A stretch of 44,213 bases of DNA from a virus. Shown one piece after another: positions 1-5,873 of this stretch. The number at the start of each line of letters is the position of its first letter. The first letter of the stretch is position 1. The notes under the pieces were generated by a model. It searched no databases and had not been told where the DNA came from. It saw nothing but the letters and a program-made list of their open reading frames with translations. The translations under genes and the position numbers were made by a program. The DNA lies in IMG/VR virus record IMGVR_UViG_3300047471_000079, positions 1-44,213 of that record. One strand, given 5' to 3'.

Positions 1-127
1 GGCGCGACGCGGCAATGAAGCGTAGATACGTCGCGACGTGGTGCGACAGCTTGTCGCATGGAATGTTGTATTGCCGTCCGGTATATATGACGTCGGAATG
101 AAACGACGAAGCGACGCTAGCTAGGCC
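1..127. repeat. Terminal direct repeat, left copy
   Basis: These 127 bases are identical to 44087-44213. Identical contig ends mean the molecule closes into a circle (44,086 bp unique). A length of exactly 127 is a common assembler k-mer size, so this is most likely overlap from a circular or circularly permuted genome and not a biological terminal repeat, though the latter is not excluded. The copy carries one CGTAGATACG box of the hub array (21-30) and the TATATAT element at 82-88. Confidence 0.95.
59..88 (+). promoter_or_regulatory. Candidate early promoter
   Basis: A TATATAT element at 82-88 lies about 80 bp upstream of the first rightward gene, in otherwise GC-rich sequence. The best -35 at 17 bp spacing is TGGAAT (59-64), which is weak. 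It is placed where the early promoter must be, between the repeat array and the first gene. The -10 is plausible and the -35 is not convincing. Confidence 0.35.
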
Positions 128-167
128 ACGACGAGGCGTAGGGCGGCGCGGCAAAAGGAGAACGGGC

Positions 168-356
168 ATGACACTAGAGAAGCAAGCCATTGCAGCCGGC
201 AATTGCATATTCCAACTGTGGCTGGAAGGCGATAAGGCGGTCAAGAAAATGGTCGAAGATGCTGTGATCAACAGGCATGCCGTGCCTGCCACAGAAGGCG
301 GACGATTGGCTGCTGAATACGCTGCCAGCCTCATCATTCACCATTGCCTGCATTGA
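168..356 (+). CDS. Hypothetical early protein (62 aa)
   Basis: First gene of the rightward arm. An AAAGGAG Shine-Dalgarno sits just upstream (aaaggagaacgggcATG), which fixes the start. The product is a small, mostly helical soluble protein with alternating charged and Ala/Leu-rich stretches and His residues near the C-terminus (IIHHCLH). I recognise no family. By position it would be made immediately after infection, where phages commonly encode host-takeover or anti-host proteins; that role is only inferred from place. Confidence 0.7.
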   Translation: MTLEKQAIAAGNCIFQLWLEGDKAVKKMVEDAVINRHAVPATEGGRLAAEYAASLIIHHCLH

Positions 357-367
357 GGGGAACGACA

Positions 368-574
368 ATGACACAGATACGTACACTGCTACGCTGCAAT
401 CCGAACGGTCATGGAACGCTCGCGCTTAAGCATGACGTCGAAGCCGAGTGCTACTTTGTAGTCACACCCGATGATGAGGATGGATCGGACTTTGACGGCG
501 ATTTAGAGGCCGCCCGCGCCTATTACGAGGAGAAGCGTACCCAATGGTATGAATTGCCCAATCGAGAGTTTTGA
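368..574 (+). CDS. Hypothetical early protein (68 aa)
   Basis: The start is the ATG at 368, 12 bp after the previous stop, chosen over an in-frame ATG at 344 because GAGGGG lies at the right distance. The protein is acidic, with a DDEDGSDFDGD stretch around residues 37-47, and ends in a short aromatic tail. No known family is recognisable. The acidic composition could fit a DNA-mimic or a binding inhibitor, but nothing in the sequence proves this. Confidence 0.7.
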   Translation: MTQIRTLLRCNPNGHGTLALKHDVEAECYFVVTPDDEDGSDFDGDLEAARAYYEEKRTQWYELPNREF

Positions 575-583
575 GCCTAACAA

Positions 584-607
584 GAGTGCAGTCTCAACCC
601 TGCACTC
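584..607 (+). ncRNA. Intercistronic hairpin, copy A of a recurrent leader element
   Basis: GAGTGCAG (584-591) pairs with CTGCACTC (600-607) around an 8-nt loop, followed by CTTTCGGCC and then the leader CAAAGGGAAAACGACAATG of the next gene. The same layout recurs at 2509-2533 (same stem) and 3897-3921 (different stem). It is preceded by CTAACAAG, which is also shared. Confidence 0.7.
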
Positions 608-647
608 CTTTCGGCCCATGACAAACCTCAACAAAGGGAAAACGACA

Positions 648-839
648 ATGCGCACCATCCTCGAAATTGCACAAGATCTGTCCGACCTCGACCTGAAATC
701 ATGGATCAGCACATACCGACACAATGTCCGAGTGCGCAGAATGCGCCGTGATGATCCACGATTGCAAGAGCAAGAGGAACTGCTAGCAATGTGCATTGCC
801 GAGCAAGCGCGCCGTGAAGCGGCAAAGAAAGGGGAGTAA
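648..839 (+). CDS. Hypothetical small basic protein (63 aa)
   Basis: The start at 648 follows the AAAGGGAAAACGACA leader shared by several early genes; the in-frame upstream ATG at 549 would run through the hairpin element and is rejected. The product is helical and highly charged, with an Arg-rich centre (RVRRMRRDDPR, residues about 26-36), a Glu/Gln stretch and a Lys/Arg/Glu C-terminus. This suggests a nucleic-acid or protein-binding helix pair, but no family is recognised. Confidence 0.65.
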   Translation: MRTILEIAQDLSDLDLKSWISTYRHNVRVRRMRRDDPRLQEQEELLAMCIAEQARREAAKKGE

Positions 840-844
840 CGAAC

Positions 845-1045
845 ATGACACAAGAACGCGAACAAGAACTCGTATGGATGGCTCAAAATTACGACATGCG
901 AGCAAGAAAGGAGGATGACCGGACTAGGGCATTCAAAGCCCTAGGCGAGTATCGTGCTGCAACACGTTCGAAGACATTGGCAGATGGCCTTTGGCAGGCA
1001 AAAGTGATTTGCCTTAAGGCAATCCAAAACGGGGAGTTTGACTAA
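845..1045 (+). CDS. Hypothetical small charged protein (66 aa)
   Basis: It starts 5 bp after the preceding stop with a GGGGAG Shine-Dalgarno. The protein is almost entirely helical and charged, with an Arg/Lys/Glu-rich first half and a hydrophobic amphipathic helix near residues 48-60. It ends by TAATG overlap with the next gene, so the two are probably translationally coupled. No known domain is evident. Confidence 0.7.
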   Translation: MTQEREQELVWMAQNYDMRARKEDDRTRAFKALGEYRAATRSKTLADGLWQAKVICLKAIQNGEFD

Positions 1046-1278
1046 TGCACACCTATGACGCACTGCGCACTGAAATCGGCGAGACCGTGACAATCGACAC
1101 TGCGAACCACGAAAAGGAATACATGACGGCATTCCGCCTTGTGGTGCGCCACAAAGAGCTAGTTTCAACCAAAGCGATACAGCGGCAGATTGAACGCTGG
1201 CTAGACGGAAAGGTTGACGGTATGTCAGCTTATCAGAATTTGTTCGGCCTCATTGACGTTGATTTGTTCGACGAGTGA
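1045..1278 (+). CDS. Hypothetical protein (77 aa)
   Basis: The start overlaps the stop of the preceding gene (TAATG) with GGGGAG upstream. The predicted protein is helical with an amphipathic C-terminal half (IQRQIERWLDGKVDG, residues about 45-59) and an acidic end. It is the last gene before an intrinsic terminator at about 1302, so it closes the first rightward transcription unit. No family is recognised. Confidence 0.7.
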   Translation: MHTYDALRTEIGETVTIDTANHEKEYMTAFRLVVRHKELVSTKAIQRQIERWLDGKVDGMSAYQNLFGLIDVDLFDE

Positions 1279-1301
1279 ACAAACACAATGTAGCGAAAAC
1301 G

Positions 1302-1330
1302 CCTCTGCCGAGCGATTGGCAGGGGTTTTA
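1302..1330 (+). terminator. Rho-independent terminator
   Basis: CCTCTGCC (1302-1309) pairs with GGCAGGGG (1318-1325) around an 8-nt loop, followed by TTTTATT. An upstream AAAAC extends it into a longer A/T-flanked stem. It lies 23 bp after the last gene of the first early operon and before an AT-rich promoter region. Confidence 0.8.
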
Positions 1331-1427
1331 TTACGTTAGTACTTACCATAATCCATACAACTTATCTTATTGGCCCCTCAGTTACACGGCCCCCCTACAT
1401 ATTTCCCTCTGGTATCTGGTATACCAC

Positions 1428-1478
1428 AGCGTTTTTTAGCCTCACAAGCGTAACTATCCCCTAGATAAGATATATAAT
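1428..1478 (+). promoter_or_regulatory. Candidate promoter with shared spacer motif
   Basis: The stretch 1331-1525 is non-coding and AT-rich. It contains AGCCTCACAAGCGTAAC (1438-1454), matching the AGCCTACAAGCGTAC element of the promoter at 2864, and a perfect TATAAT (1473-1478). The -35 is weak for either possible -10. It sits between a terminator and the first HTH gene, where a promoter is needed. Confidence 0.45.
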
Positions 1479-1525
1479 ATGGTTTATGGGTTCTAATATT
1501 GTAATACATCCGAAAGGTCTGACAA

Positions 1526-2104
1526 ATGTCGCTCGTCATCCCAATGTGCCTGCAAGTCCCACGTTCGATACCAAAAGAGAAAACCACGTTCGATGAGCGC
1601 TGCGCCATATTCGCGCTGTATCACACTCATCGACCCGGAGCTAAACCGCTGGCAATCGTATTCTCGTTGCATCGTGTCGTCATTCATCAAATTGCTGCCA
1701 TCAACGGCCCATTGTATCGAAACGTCAAAGCCGTCTATCACGATATCGGCCTGTCCAAGATGTATGAAAAATACGTCAGACAGGATTACCTTGATCGTTT
1801 GGCCGCGTGCTTCGTTGATCCGGAACAAAATCAAACTGATTTCGATACGGAGCATCGTAACCAAATAGGGCACGGCCCCTCTAACCGCGCTGCGAAGCGT
1901 CGTGGTGAGCATCTCATCAAAGAGCACCGTTTCACCATTCAATGGCTTGAAGCCGGTCAGCACTCGCCTGACGCGAAAGAAGGCTGGTATTTCATGGTAC
2001 CGGACAAATTTCCCGATCAATGGCTCGGCGGCGACAAAGGTGCACCATTCACCACGTCAACAGAGTGCTATGCATTCTGCAAAGACCTCGCAGAATACTG
2101 GTAG
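1526..2104 (+). CDS. Putative HTH DNA-binding regulator, paralogue 1 (192 aa)
   Basis: A region around residues 22-60 reads as a homeodomain-like helix-turn-helix (ERCAIFALYH then PLAIVFSLHRVVIHQIA). It matches residues about 22-60 of the protein at 4661-5194, and both then continue with a YxxVKA helix and a C-terminal domain ending in an E/K-x-GWY-F/W motif (EGWYFMV). The pair therefore arose by duplication. Its own promoter region precedes it, and GAAAGG supports the start. A role as an early transcription regulator acting on the shared operator-like sites is attractive but inferred; the C-terminal domain is unknown. Confidence 0.65.
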   Translation: MSLVIPMCLQVPRSIPKEKTTFDERCAIFALYHTHRPGAKPLAIVFSLHRVVIHQIAAINGPLYRNVKAVYHDIGLSKMYEKYVRQDYLDRLAACFVDPEQNQTDFDTEHRNQIGHGPSNRAAKRRGEHLIKEHRFTIQWLEAGQHSPDAKEGWYFMVPDKFPDQWLGGDKGAPFTTSTECYAFCKDLAEYW

Positions 2105-2181
2105 GTGCGACAACCTGCCACATATACAAAGAAAGGTTACAGGCATATAGTCTAATCATCGAAGCAAAGGGAAACAAGTCG

Positions 2182-2493
2182 ATGACCGCGAAAACCTCCT
2201 ACTTCATGATCTCCTTCGGCCTTCAGGGCTGCTACATGCCTGACAGCTATACGGGAGCATATTCCGCCACAACGCGCCGTGAAATAGTCGCTGCGTTGAA
2301 AGACGCAATCGACTTCTACGACTTCCCCAAAACTTCGATCCGGCAGGTAAGCCTGAAGCGCTTATGGGATCATGCCAAAAAGCACGGCACTAGCTCGCTA
2401 CATTTCTGCATAGGCCATAAGCACAACATGATCGAATTCCACGGCCTCACAAAGTCGGAATACGACGAACATAACGAAAATTACGATTGCTAA
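2182..2493 (+). CDS. Hypothetical protein (103 aa)
   Basis: The start at 2182 is set by an AAAGGGAAA Shine-Dalgarno; the open frame extends upstream over the end of the HTH gene without a better signal. The protein begins with a beta-rich segment (SYFMISFGLQG), followed by a helix and a segment with clustered His residues (HFCIGHKHN, residues about 75-83). The compact mixed fold matches no family I know. It lies 77 bp after the HTH gene and ahead of hairpin copy B. Confidence 0.65.
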   Translation: MTAKTSYFMISFGLQGCYMPDSYTGAYSATTRREIVAALKDAIDFYDFPKTSIRQVSLKRLWDHAKKHGTSSLHFCIGHKHNMIEFHGLTKSEYDEHNENYDC

Positions 2494-2508
2494 CCTTGGC
2501 GCTAACAA

Positions 2509-2533
2509 GAGTGCAGCATGGGAAACTGCACTC
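2509..2533 (+). ncRNA. Intercistronic hairpin, copy B
   Basis: GAGTGCAG (2509-2516) pairs with CTGCACTC (2526-2533) over a 9-nt loop CATGGGAAA, followed by CTTTAGGCCAATG and the CAAAGGGAAAACGACAATG leader. The stem equals copy A and the loop resembles copy C (CTTGGGAAA). It is preceded by GGCGCTAACAA. Confidence 0.7.
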
Positions 2534-2568
2534 CTTTAGGCCAATGTTTCAACAAAGGGAAAACGACA

Positions 2569-2844
2569 ATGGGTATCAAAGTCACAACCGCGCCCGCGCC
2601 CTCGTATTGGGCTTGCTACCTAATCAACGGCGATGCGGGCGACATGTCCAATAAGGAACTACGCGAGGCCGATTTGTGGGCCGAAGACCAATCCCCTTGG
2701 TACGTGGTGGATGTTGTCGAAGATAGCGAGCGGTTCACCAACATGTACGATCTGTACAATCCACGCTCGTCATATCGTGGCGGCGACGTGTGCGACTACG
2801 TGCTGCACCGCCAAACACGCAAATACACCCGTAAGGCAAAATGA
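2569..2844 (+). CDS. Hypothetical protein (91 aa)
   Basis: The ATG at 2569 directly follows the AAAGGGAAAACGACA leader; an in-frame ATG at 2518 lies inside the hairpin loop and is rejected. The product is Trp/Tyr-rich with an acidic middle and a basic C-terminus (RQTRKYTRKAK). The sequence suggests a small globular protein of unknown family. A putative promoter lies 20 bp after its stop, so it ends a transcription unit. Confidence 0.65.
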   Translation: MGIKVTTAPAPSYWACYLINGDAGDMSNKELREADLWAEDQSPWYVVDVVEDSERFTNMYDLYNPRSSYRGGDVCDYVLHRQTRKYTRKAK

Positions 2845-2863
2845 GCCTGCGACAATTTGGCAC

Positions 2864-2892
2864 TTGACCCTGTAAGCCTACAAGCGTACAAC
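2864..2892 (+). promoter_or_regulatory. Promoter with operator-like spacer
   Basis: TTGACC (2864-2869), a 17-bp spacer and TACAAC (2887-2892). The spacer CTGTAAGCCTACAAGCG contains TGTA-AGCC-TACA and matches 13 of 17 positions of the spacer at 9806-9822. Transcription would start near 2899, just upstream of the structured leader at 2911. The best-placed promoter for the DUF932 gene. Confidence 0.6.
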
Positions 2893-2910
2893 ATTAATCG
2901 TCAACCGAAC

Positions 2911-3003
2911 GGCGCGACTAAGGAATGCACTGACAACCATGTAGCGTAACCTACCGGACATTAGCTTAGGCGTGTCGCGAAGCCAGTGCAGCCCCTAGTC
3001 GCC
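2911..3003 (+). ncRNA. Long structured 5' leader RNA upstream of the DUF932 gene
   Basis: A two-part stem closes a roughly 90-nt element: GCGACTA (2914-2920) with TAGTCGC (2996-3002), GG with CC, then TGCACTG (2926-2932) with CAGTGCA (2984-2990). The 51-nt inside holds a small hairpin (GTAG-cgtaac-CTAC, 2941-2954) and CCTA/TAGG segments that could pair across it. It begins about 12 nt after the predicted transcription start and ends 25 nt before the start codon. Regulatory role inferred. Confidence 0.6.
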
Positions 3004-3028
3004 TCGTTCAAACAAAGGGAATACCCCA

Positions 3029-3877
3029 ATGACCGTCTACACAAACACCGCCCGTTTCGACACCGCCCGCGCTCTTACCGAAGATGAGATGTTCAAGATC
3101 GCGCCCTCGATCTTCGCAACGTCGGCCCATGAAAGCCGTTCCGAGCGCTTCCAGCCCATCCCGACGATCGAAGTCCTGCGCGGTTTGGAGAAGGAGGGTT
3201 TTGTCCCCGTTGGTGTCAAACAGTCGGTTGCCCGCGATGCCGACAAGGTGAATTTCACCAAGCACCTCATTCGCCTGCGCCGTCTCGGCAATGAGGACAG
3301 CTATCGGGTCGGTGATACCGTATGCGAAATCTTGCTCAAGAACGCCAATGACGGCACCTCGGCCTATGACCTGATGGCCGGATTGTTCCGCATTTGCTGC
3401 CTGAATAGCCTTGTCACGCAGACCGGCACGATCGACAGCGTCAAGGTGCGCCACAGCGGCGACGTCACTCACAAGGTTATCGAAGGTACCTACCGCGTCC
3501 TGGGAGAAGCACAGCTTGCATTGGCCGCGCCGCAGGATTGGTCACAGATTGCACTCAACAATGACGAGCGCCGCATCTTCGCGGAAGCGGCCCACATCGC
3601 TCGTTTCGCTGACGCCGAGGGCAATGTAGAAACGCCTATTCAACCCGCTCAATTGCTTCGGCCCCGCCGTCGTGAAGATACTGGAGCGGACCTCTGGACC
3701 ACGTTCAACGTCACACAGGAAAACGTCATTCGTGGCGGCCTCCGTGGTCAGCATGGTCGTGACCATAACTACCGCCGCGTCACCACTCGCCCGGTCAACG
3801 GTATCGATCAGGACGTCAAGCTCAACAAGGCAATGTGGCATCTCGCCGAGCAGATGGCCGCACTCAAGGCCGCGTGA
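3029..3877 (+). CDS. DUF932 family protein (282 aa)
   Basis: The length, the N-terminal pattern (ALTEDEMFKIAPSIFA), the FVPVGVKQS segment, the paired strand His/Arg segment HLIRLRR (about residues 79-85), and the run LMAGLFRICCLNSLV (about 116-130) followed by VKVRHSG (138-144) fit the DUF932 family found in many phages and plasmids. Its biochemical function is unknown; members often sit in early or replication-proximal regions. It has its own promoter and a long structured leader, suggesting dedicated control. The start is supported by CAAAGGGAA 10 nt upstream. Confidence 0.8.
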   Translation: MTVYTNTARFDTARALTEDEMFKIAPSIFATSAHESRSERFQPIPTIEVLRGLEKEGFVPVGVKQSVARDADKVNFTKHLIRLRRLGNEDSYRVGDTVCEILLKNANDGTSAYDLMAGLFRICCLNSLVTQTGTIDSVKVRHSGDVTHKVIEGTYRVLGEAQLALAAPQDWSQIALNNDERRIFAEAAHIARFADAEGNVETPIQPAQLLRPRRREDTGADLWTTFNVTQENVIRGGLRGQHGRDHNYRRVTTRPVNGIDQDVKLNKAMWHLAEQMAALKAA

Positions 3878-3896
3878 TCCGAGTTGGCTCTAACAC

Positions 3897-3921
3897 GTGC
3901 GCCCCTTGGGAAAGGGCGCAC
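3897..3921 (+). ncRNA. Intercistronic hairpin, copy C (covarying stem)
   Basis: GTGCGCCC (3897-3904) pairs with GGGCGCAC (3914-3921) over CTTGGGAAA, then CTTTAGGCCAATG and AAAAAGGGAAAACGACGATG. The stem sequence differs from copies A and B yet pairing is kept and the flanks are conserved, which argues that the structure itself is selected. Confidence 0.75.
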
Positions 3922-3959
3922 CTTTAGGCCAATGAGGACGACAAAAAGGGAAAACGACG

Positions 3960-4427
3960 ATGACAACCACAATGAACGAACAAGAGGTTTATGCGTGGCT
4001 CGGCGCATTGCGTAATGAGATTGGCGATAAGGCTTGGCTCAATGTCGGTGTCGGCATTGGCAGCACACCGGAGAAGCCGGTCAATTGGTCGCTGTATCCA
4101 CTCGGCATACTCCAGAGTGTGAACCTGTACGGGTATTCGGCGACTTTCACCGACGCCTTGGGCGACATGATGAGGGCGTGGACTGAATATCGCGACACGC
4201 ATAACGAAGCGCTTATCGACAAGATTGCTCTTGCGCTCATTACGACATACGCGAAGCACGGTGAATGCACCGACGTTCAACTGCGCGTTGAGTGCGGATT
4301 GGACCAAGATACAATCGAGCGGCTTGCGCCGCTCGCCGAAGAGCGCGCGAACCGTCTCGCCATGAACATGCCGTTCCATATCACGTTCACCGATCTGCGC
4401 GACAATGGCGCGCCTATAGACGAGTGA
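3960..4427 (+). CDS. Hypothetical protein (155 aa)
   Basis: The start follows the AAAGGGAAAACGACG leader of hairpin copy C. The protein has an aromatic N-terminal helix (EVYAWLGALRNEIG), a central beta-rich part and a helical, charged C-terminal half with an acidic end. I recognise no family. It lies directly after the DUF932 gene and probably shares its transcript. The hairpin between them may adjust relative expression. Confidence 0.65.
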   Translation: MTTTMNEQEVYAWLGALRNEIGDKAWLNVGVGIGSTPEKPVNWSLYPLGILQSVNLYGYSATFTDALGDMMRAWTEYRDTHNEALIDKIALALITTYAKHGECTDVQLRVECGLDQDTIERLAPLAEERANRLAMNMPFHITFTDLRDNGAPIDE

Positions 4428-4460
4428 TCCACAATCCTGTAATGATGAAAGGTATTAGTC

Positions 4461-4664
4461 ATGCGTCATGATTTGCGCTTAGTGGACGGCGTTATGTTCG
4501 AACTGCGTGGGGACGGCAATTGGCACACGCAAGGCGGCGCAATGGTCAAGACGCATGGCGATGACCGCTTCACATATACCGTGCCGAACGACCCTTTCAG
4601 CATGGTGTATCATTCGTTCGTATTGGCCGCGCGGCGGGCAATGAGTTACAGGAAAAGAAAATGA
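4461..4664 (+). CDS. Hypothetical protein (67 aa)
   Basis: A GAAAGG Shine-Dalgarno supports the ATG at 4461. The small protein starts with a beta-hairpin-like segment rich in Gly and Asp (VDGVMFELRGDGNWHTQGG) and ends with a basic tail (RRAMSYRKRK). Its stop overlaps the next start (ATGA), coupling it to HTH paralogue 2. It may be an accessory of that regulator; no family is recognised. Confidence 0.6.
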   Translation: MRHDLRLVDGVMFELRGDGNWHTQGGAMVKTHGDDRFTYTVPNDPFSMVYHSFVLAARRAMSYRKRK

Positions 4665-5194
4665 GTGACATAAACCCTGCTGCGTTGCGCAAGGCTACTG
4701 ACAAATACGCGCCGCGCCTCGACTTTCGCACACGCGCGGCGATATACGCCCTGTATCATCACAAGGGCGTTGCGCGCGGTCCGCTTGCTACCGCATTCGG
4801 ATTGGCTCGCATCACGGTCGCGCATATCACGGATACATCCGAGCGCTACAAGAGCGTAAAAGCCAAATGCGCGCAAATGGGCTTGGAAGCCTTCTACACG
4901 GCCTATGTCACTGAGAGCGACATACTCAGCGTCAACTCAACTTTGGCCGCGCAGACCCCTTTAAAACCGAAGCAATCACGCATCGTGGATGCATCCGACT
5001 ATGAGGGCCAACACGTTGTCAACGGAATAACAGTCGATATCCAATATCTCGGATACGACAATGGGCGGCGCGACAAAAAAGCCGGTTGGTATTGGCGCAT
5101 GTGGGATAGCGCAGAGTTCAACGGCATACCGGCACGGGCGGGCGAGACGTCCGCTGAAGTTTACAAATTTCTGGAGGAAAATCTTAGGCCATGA
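4661..5194 (+). CDS. Putative HTH DNA-binding regulator, paralogue 2 (177 aa)
   Basis: Residues about 20-55 form a homeodomain-like HTH (RAAIYALYHHKG then PLATAFGLARITVAHIT), followed by a YKSVKAKC helix. The C-terminal part (about 110-177) has a beta segment VDIQYLGYDNG and the AGWYWRMWD motif. Both halves align with the protein at 1526-2104. Start and stop overlap neighbours by ATGA on both sides, so it is part of a coupled cluster of at least four genes, unlike paralogue 1. Probably a regulator of phage transcription; the DNA target is not known. Confidence 0.65.
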   Translation: MSDINPAALRKATDKYAPRLDFRTRAAIYALYHHKGVARGPLATAFGLARITVAHITDTSERYKSVKAKCAQMGLEAFYTAYVTESDILSVNSTLAAQTPLKPKQSRIVDASDYEGQHVVNGITVDIQYLGYDNGRRDKKAGWYWRMWDSAEFNGIPARAGETSAEVYKFLEENLRP

Positions 5195-5460
5195 CACACA
5201 ATCCATTCGCACCGCCTGACGATATGCAAGCCGCGCCCAAAGGTGGATATCTTAGGCCAGAGCCGCCAACACTAAAGACGCCGGTAGGCACAATCGTGTA
5301 TCTGGCCGCGAACACAAAGCCGCTTATGACAGTAAGTGGTGTCCGGCTCGCGGATCGGGAAGCCGGCTCGCCTAATCTGCTAGAGGTGCTTTGGATCACG
5401 GATACGGGCGACCTCAAGACGTTGGCCGCTCCGTTGTCAGTCTTTCGGGTGTACAGATGA
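5191..5460 (+). CDS. YodC/DUF2158-like small protein (89 aa)
   Basis: After a Pro-rich N-terminus, residues about 31-88 follow the pattern of YodC-like (DUF2158) proteins: G-x-I-V-Y-L, K-P-L-M-T-V-S-G-V, then a strand carrying VLWITDTG and an end LSVFRVYR. These are short SH3-like beta proteins of unknown role, common in phages. It overlaps the upstream HTH gene by ATGA and the next gene by ATGA, so all are likely co-translated. Family assignment is by pattern only. Confidence 0.5.
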   Translation: MTHNPFAPPDDMQAAPKGGYLRPEPPTLKTPVGTIVYLAANTKPLMTVSGVRLADREAGSPNLLEVLWITDTGDLKTLAAPLSVFRVYR

Positions 5461-5846
5461 CACCGACCGACATAGATGACATCGACACAATTCGCGCGGA
5501 AAATCACCGAAAGGTGGATGTTCACATCAATAAGTTGATGACGGACTATGAGGCCGAACATGGATGGTCGATAGGGTTACGCCTAATAGATAAGGTACTG
5601 CGACCTTATGCGAAGTTAATTGGTGACTGTCATCTCGATAAGGTGGACCCGGACGAGATTGCGGGCATGGTCGAACAAATGGTGGCATACATGCTTACGC
5701 GCCTACTGCGCCATACCGTTCCCGCGAATGATCAGGTTATGGCAATGGAAATCGCAGCCGCAATGATGCAGAACATAGCGGATGCAGTAGGCACGACGAT
5801 TATCGGCGACTTCAAGGCAAAGCCTAGAATTATTCTAGATAGCTAG
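5457..5846 (+). CDS. Hypothetical helical protein (129 aa)
   Basis: The start at 5457 overlaps the previous stop (ATGA). The protein is helical and acidic at the N-terminus (TPTDIDDIDTIRAEN), with amphipathic helices through the middle and a Met-rich helix near residues 90-110 (MAMEIAAAMMQN). It may oligomerise. The stop codon lies inside a strong AT-rich hairpin (5843-5852) that precedes the secreted protein gene. No family is recognised. Confidence 0.65.
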   Translation: MTPTDIDDIDTIRAENHRKVDVHINKLMTDYEAEHGWSIGLRLIDKVLRPYAKLIGDCHLDKVDPDEIAGMVEQMVAYMLTRLLRHTVPANDQVMAMEIAAAMMQNIADAVGTTIIGDFKAKPRIILDS

Positions 5847-5852
5847 AATAAT
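5824..5852 (+). promoter_or_regulatory. Overlapping alternative AT-rich hairpins or operator
   Basis: Three related arms lie in 29 bp. CTAGAAT (5824-5830) can pair with ATTCTAG (5832-5838), or ATTATTCTAG (5829-5838) can pair perfectly with CTAGAATAAT (5843-5852) over the loop ATAG. The two pairings exclude each other. The element overlaps the stop of the previous gene and lies 22 bp before the start of the secreted protein gene. It could be an RNA switch or a repressor operator. Confidence 0.55.
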
Positions 5853-5873
5853 ACTTCACAGAAAGGGAATGAC

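Noticed and set aside
344-574. Upstream start for the second early gene
   Set aside because: The ATG at 344 lies in the previous gene and lacks a ribosome-binding site, while GAGGGG points to the ATG at 368.
2911-3003. tRNA or tRNA-like gene
   Set aside because: The length and closing helix fit loosely, but there is no anticodon arm, T-loop consensus or CCA-like end.
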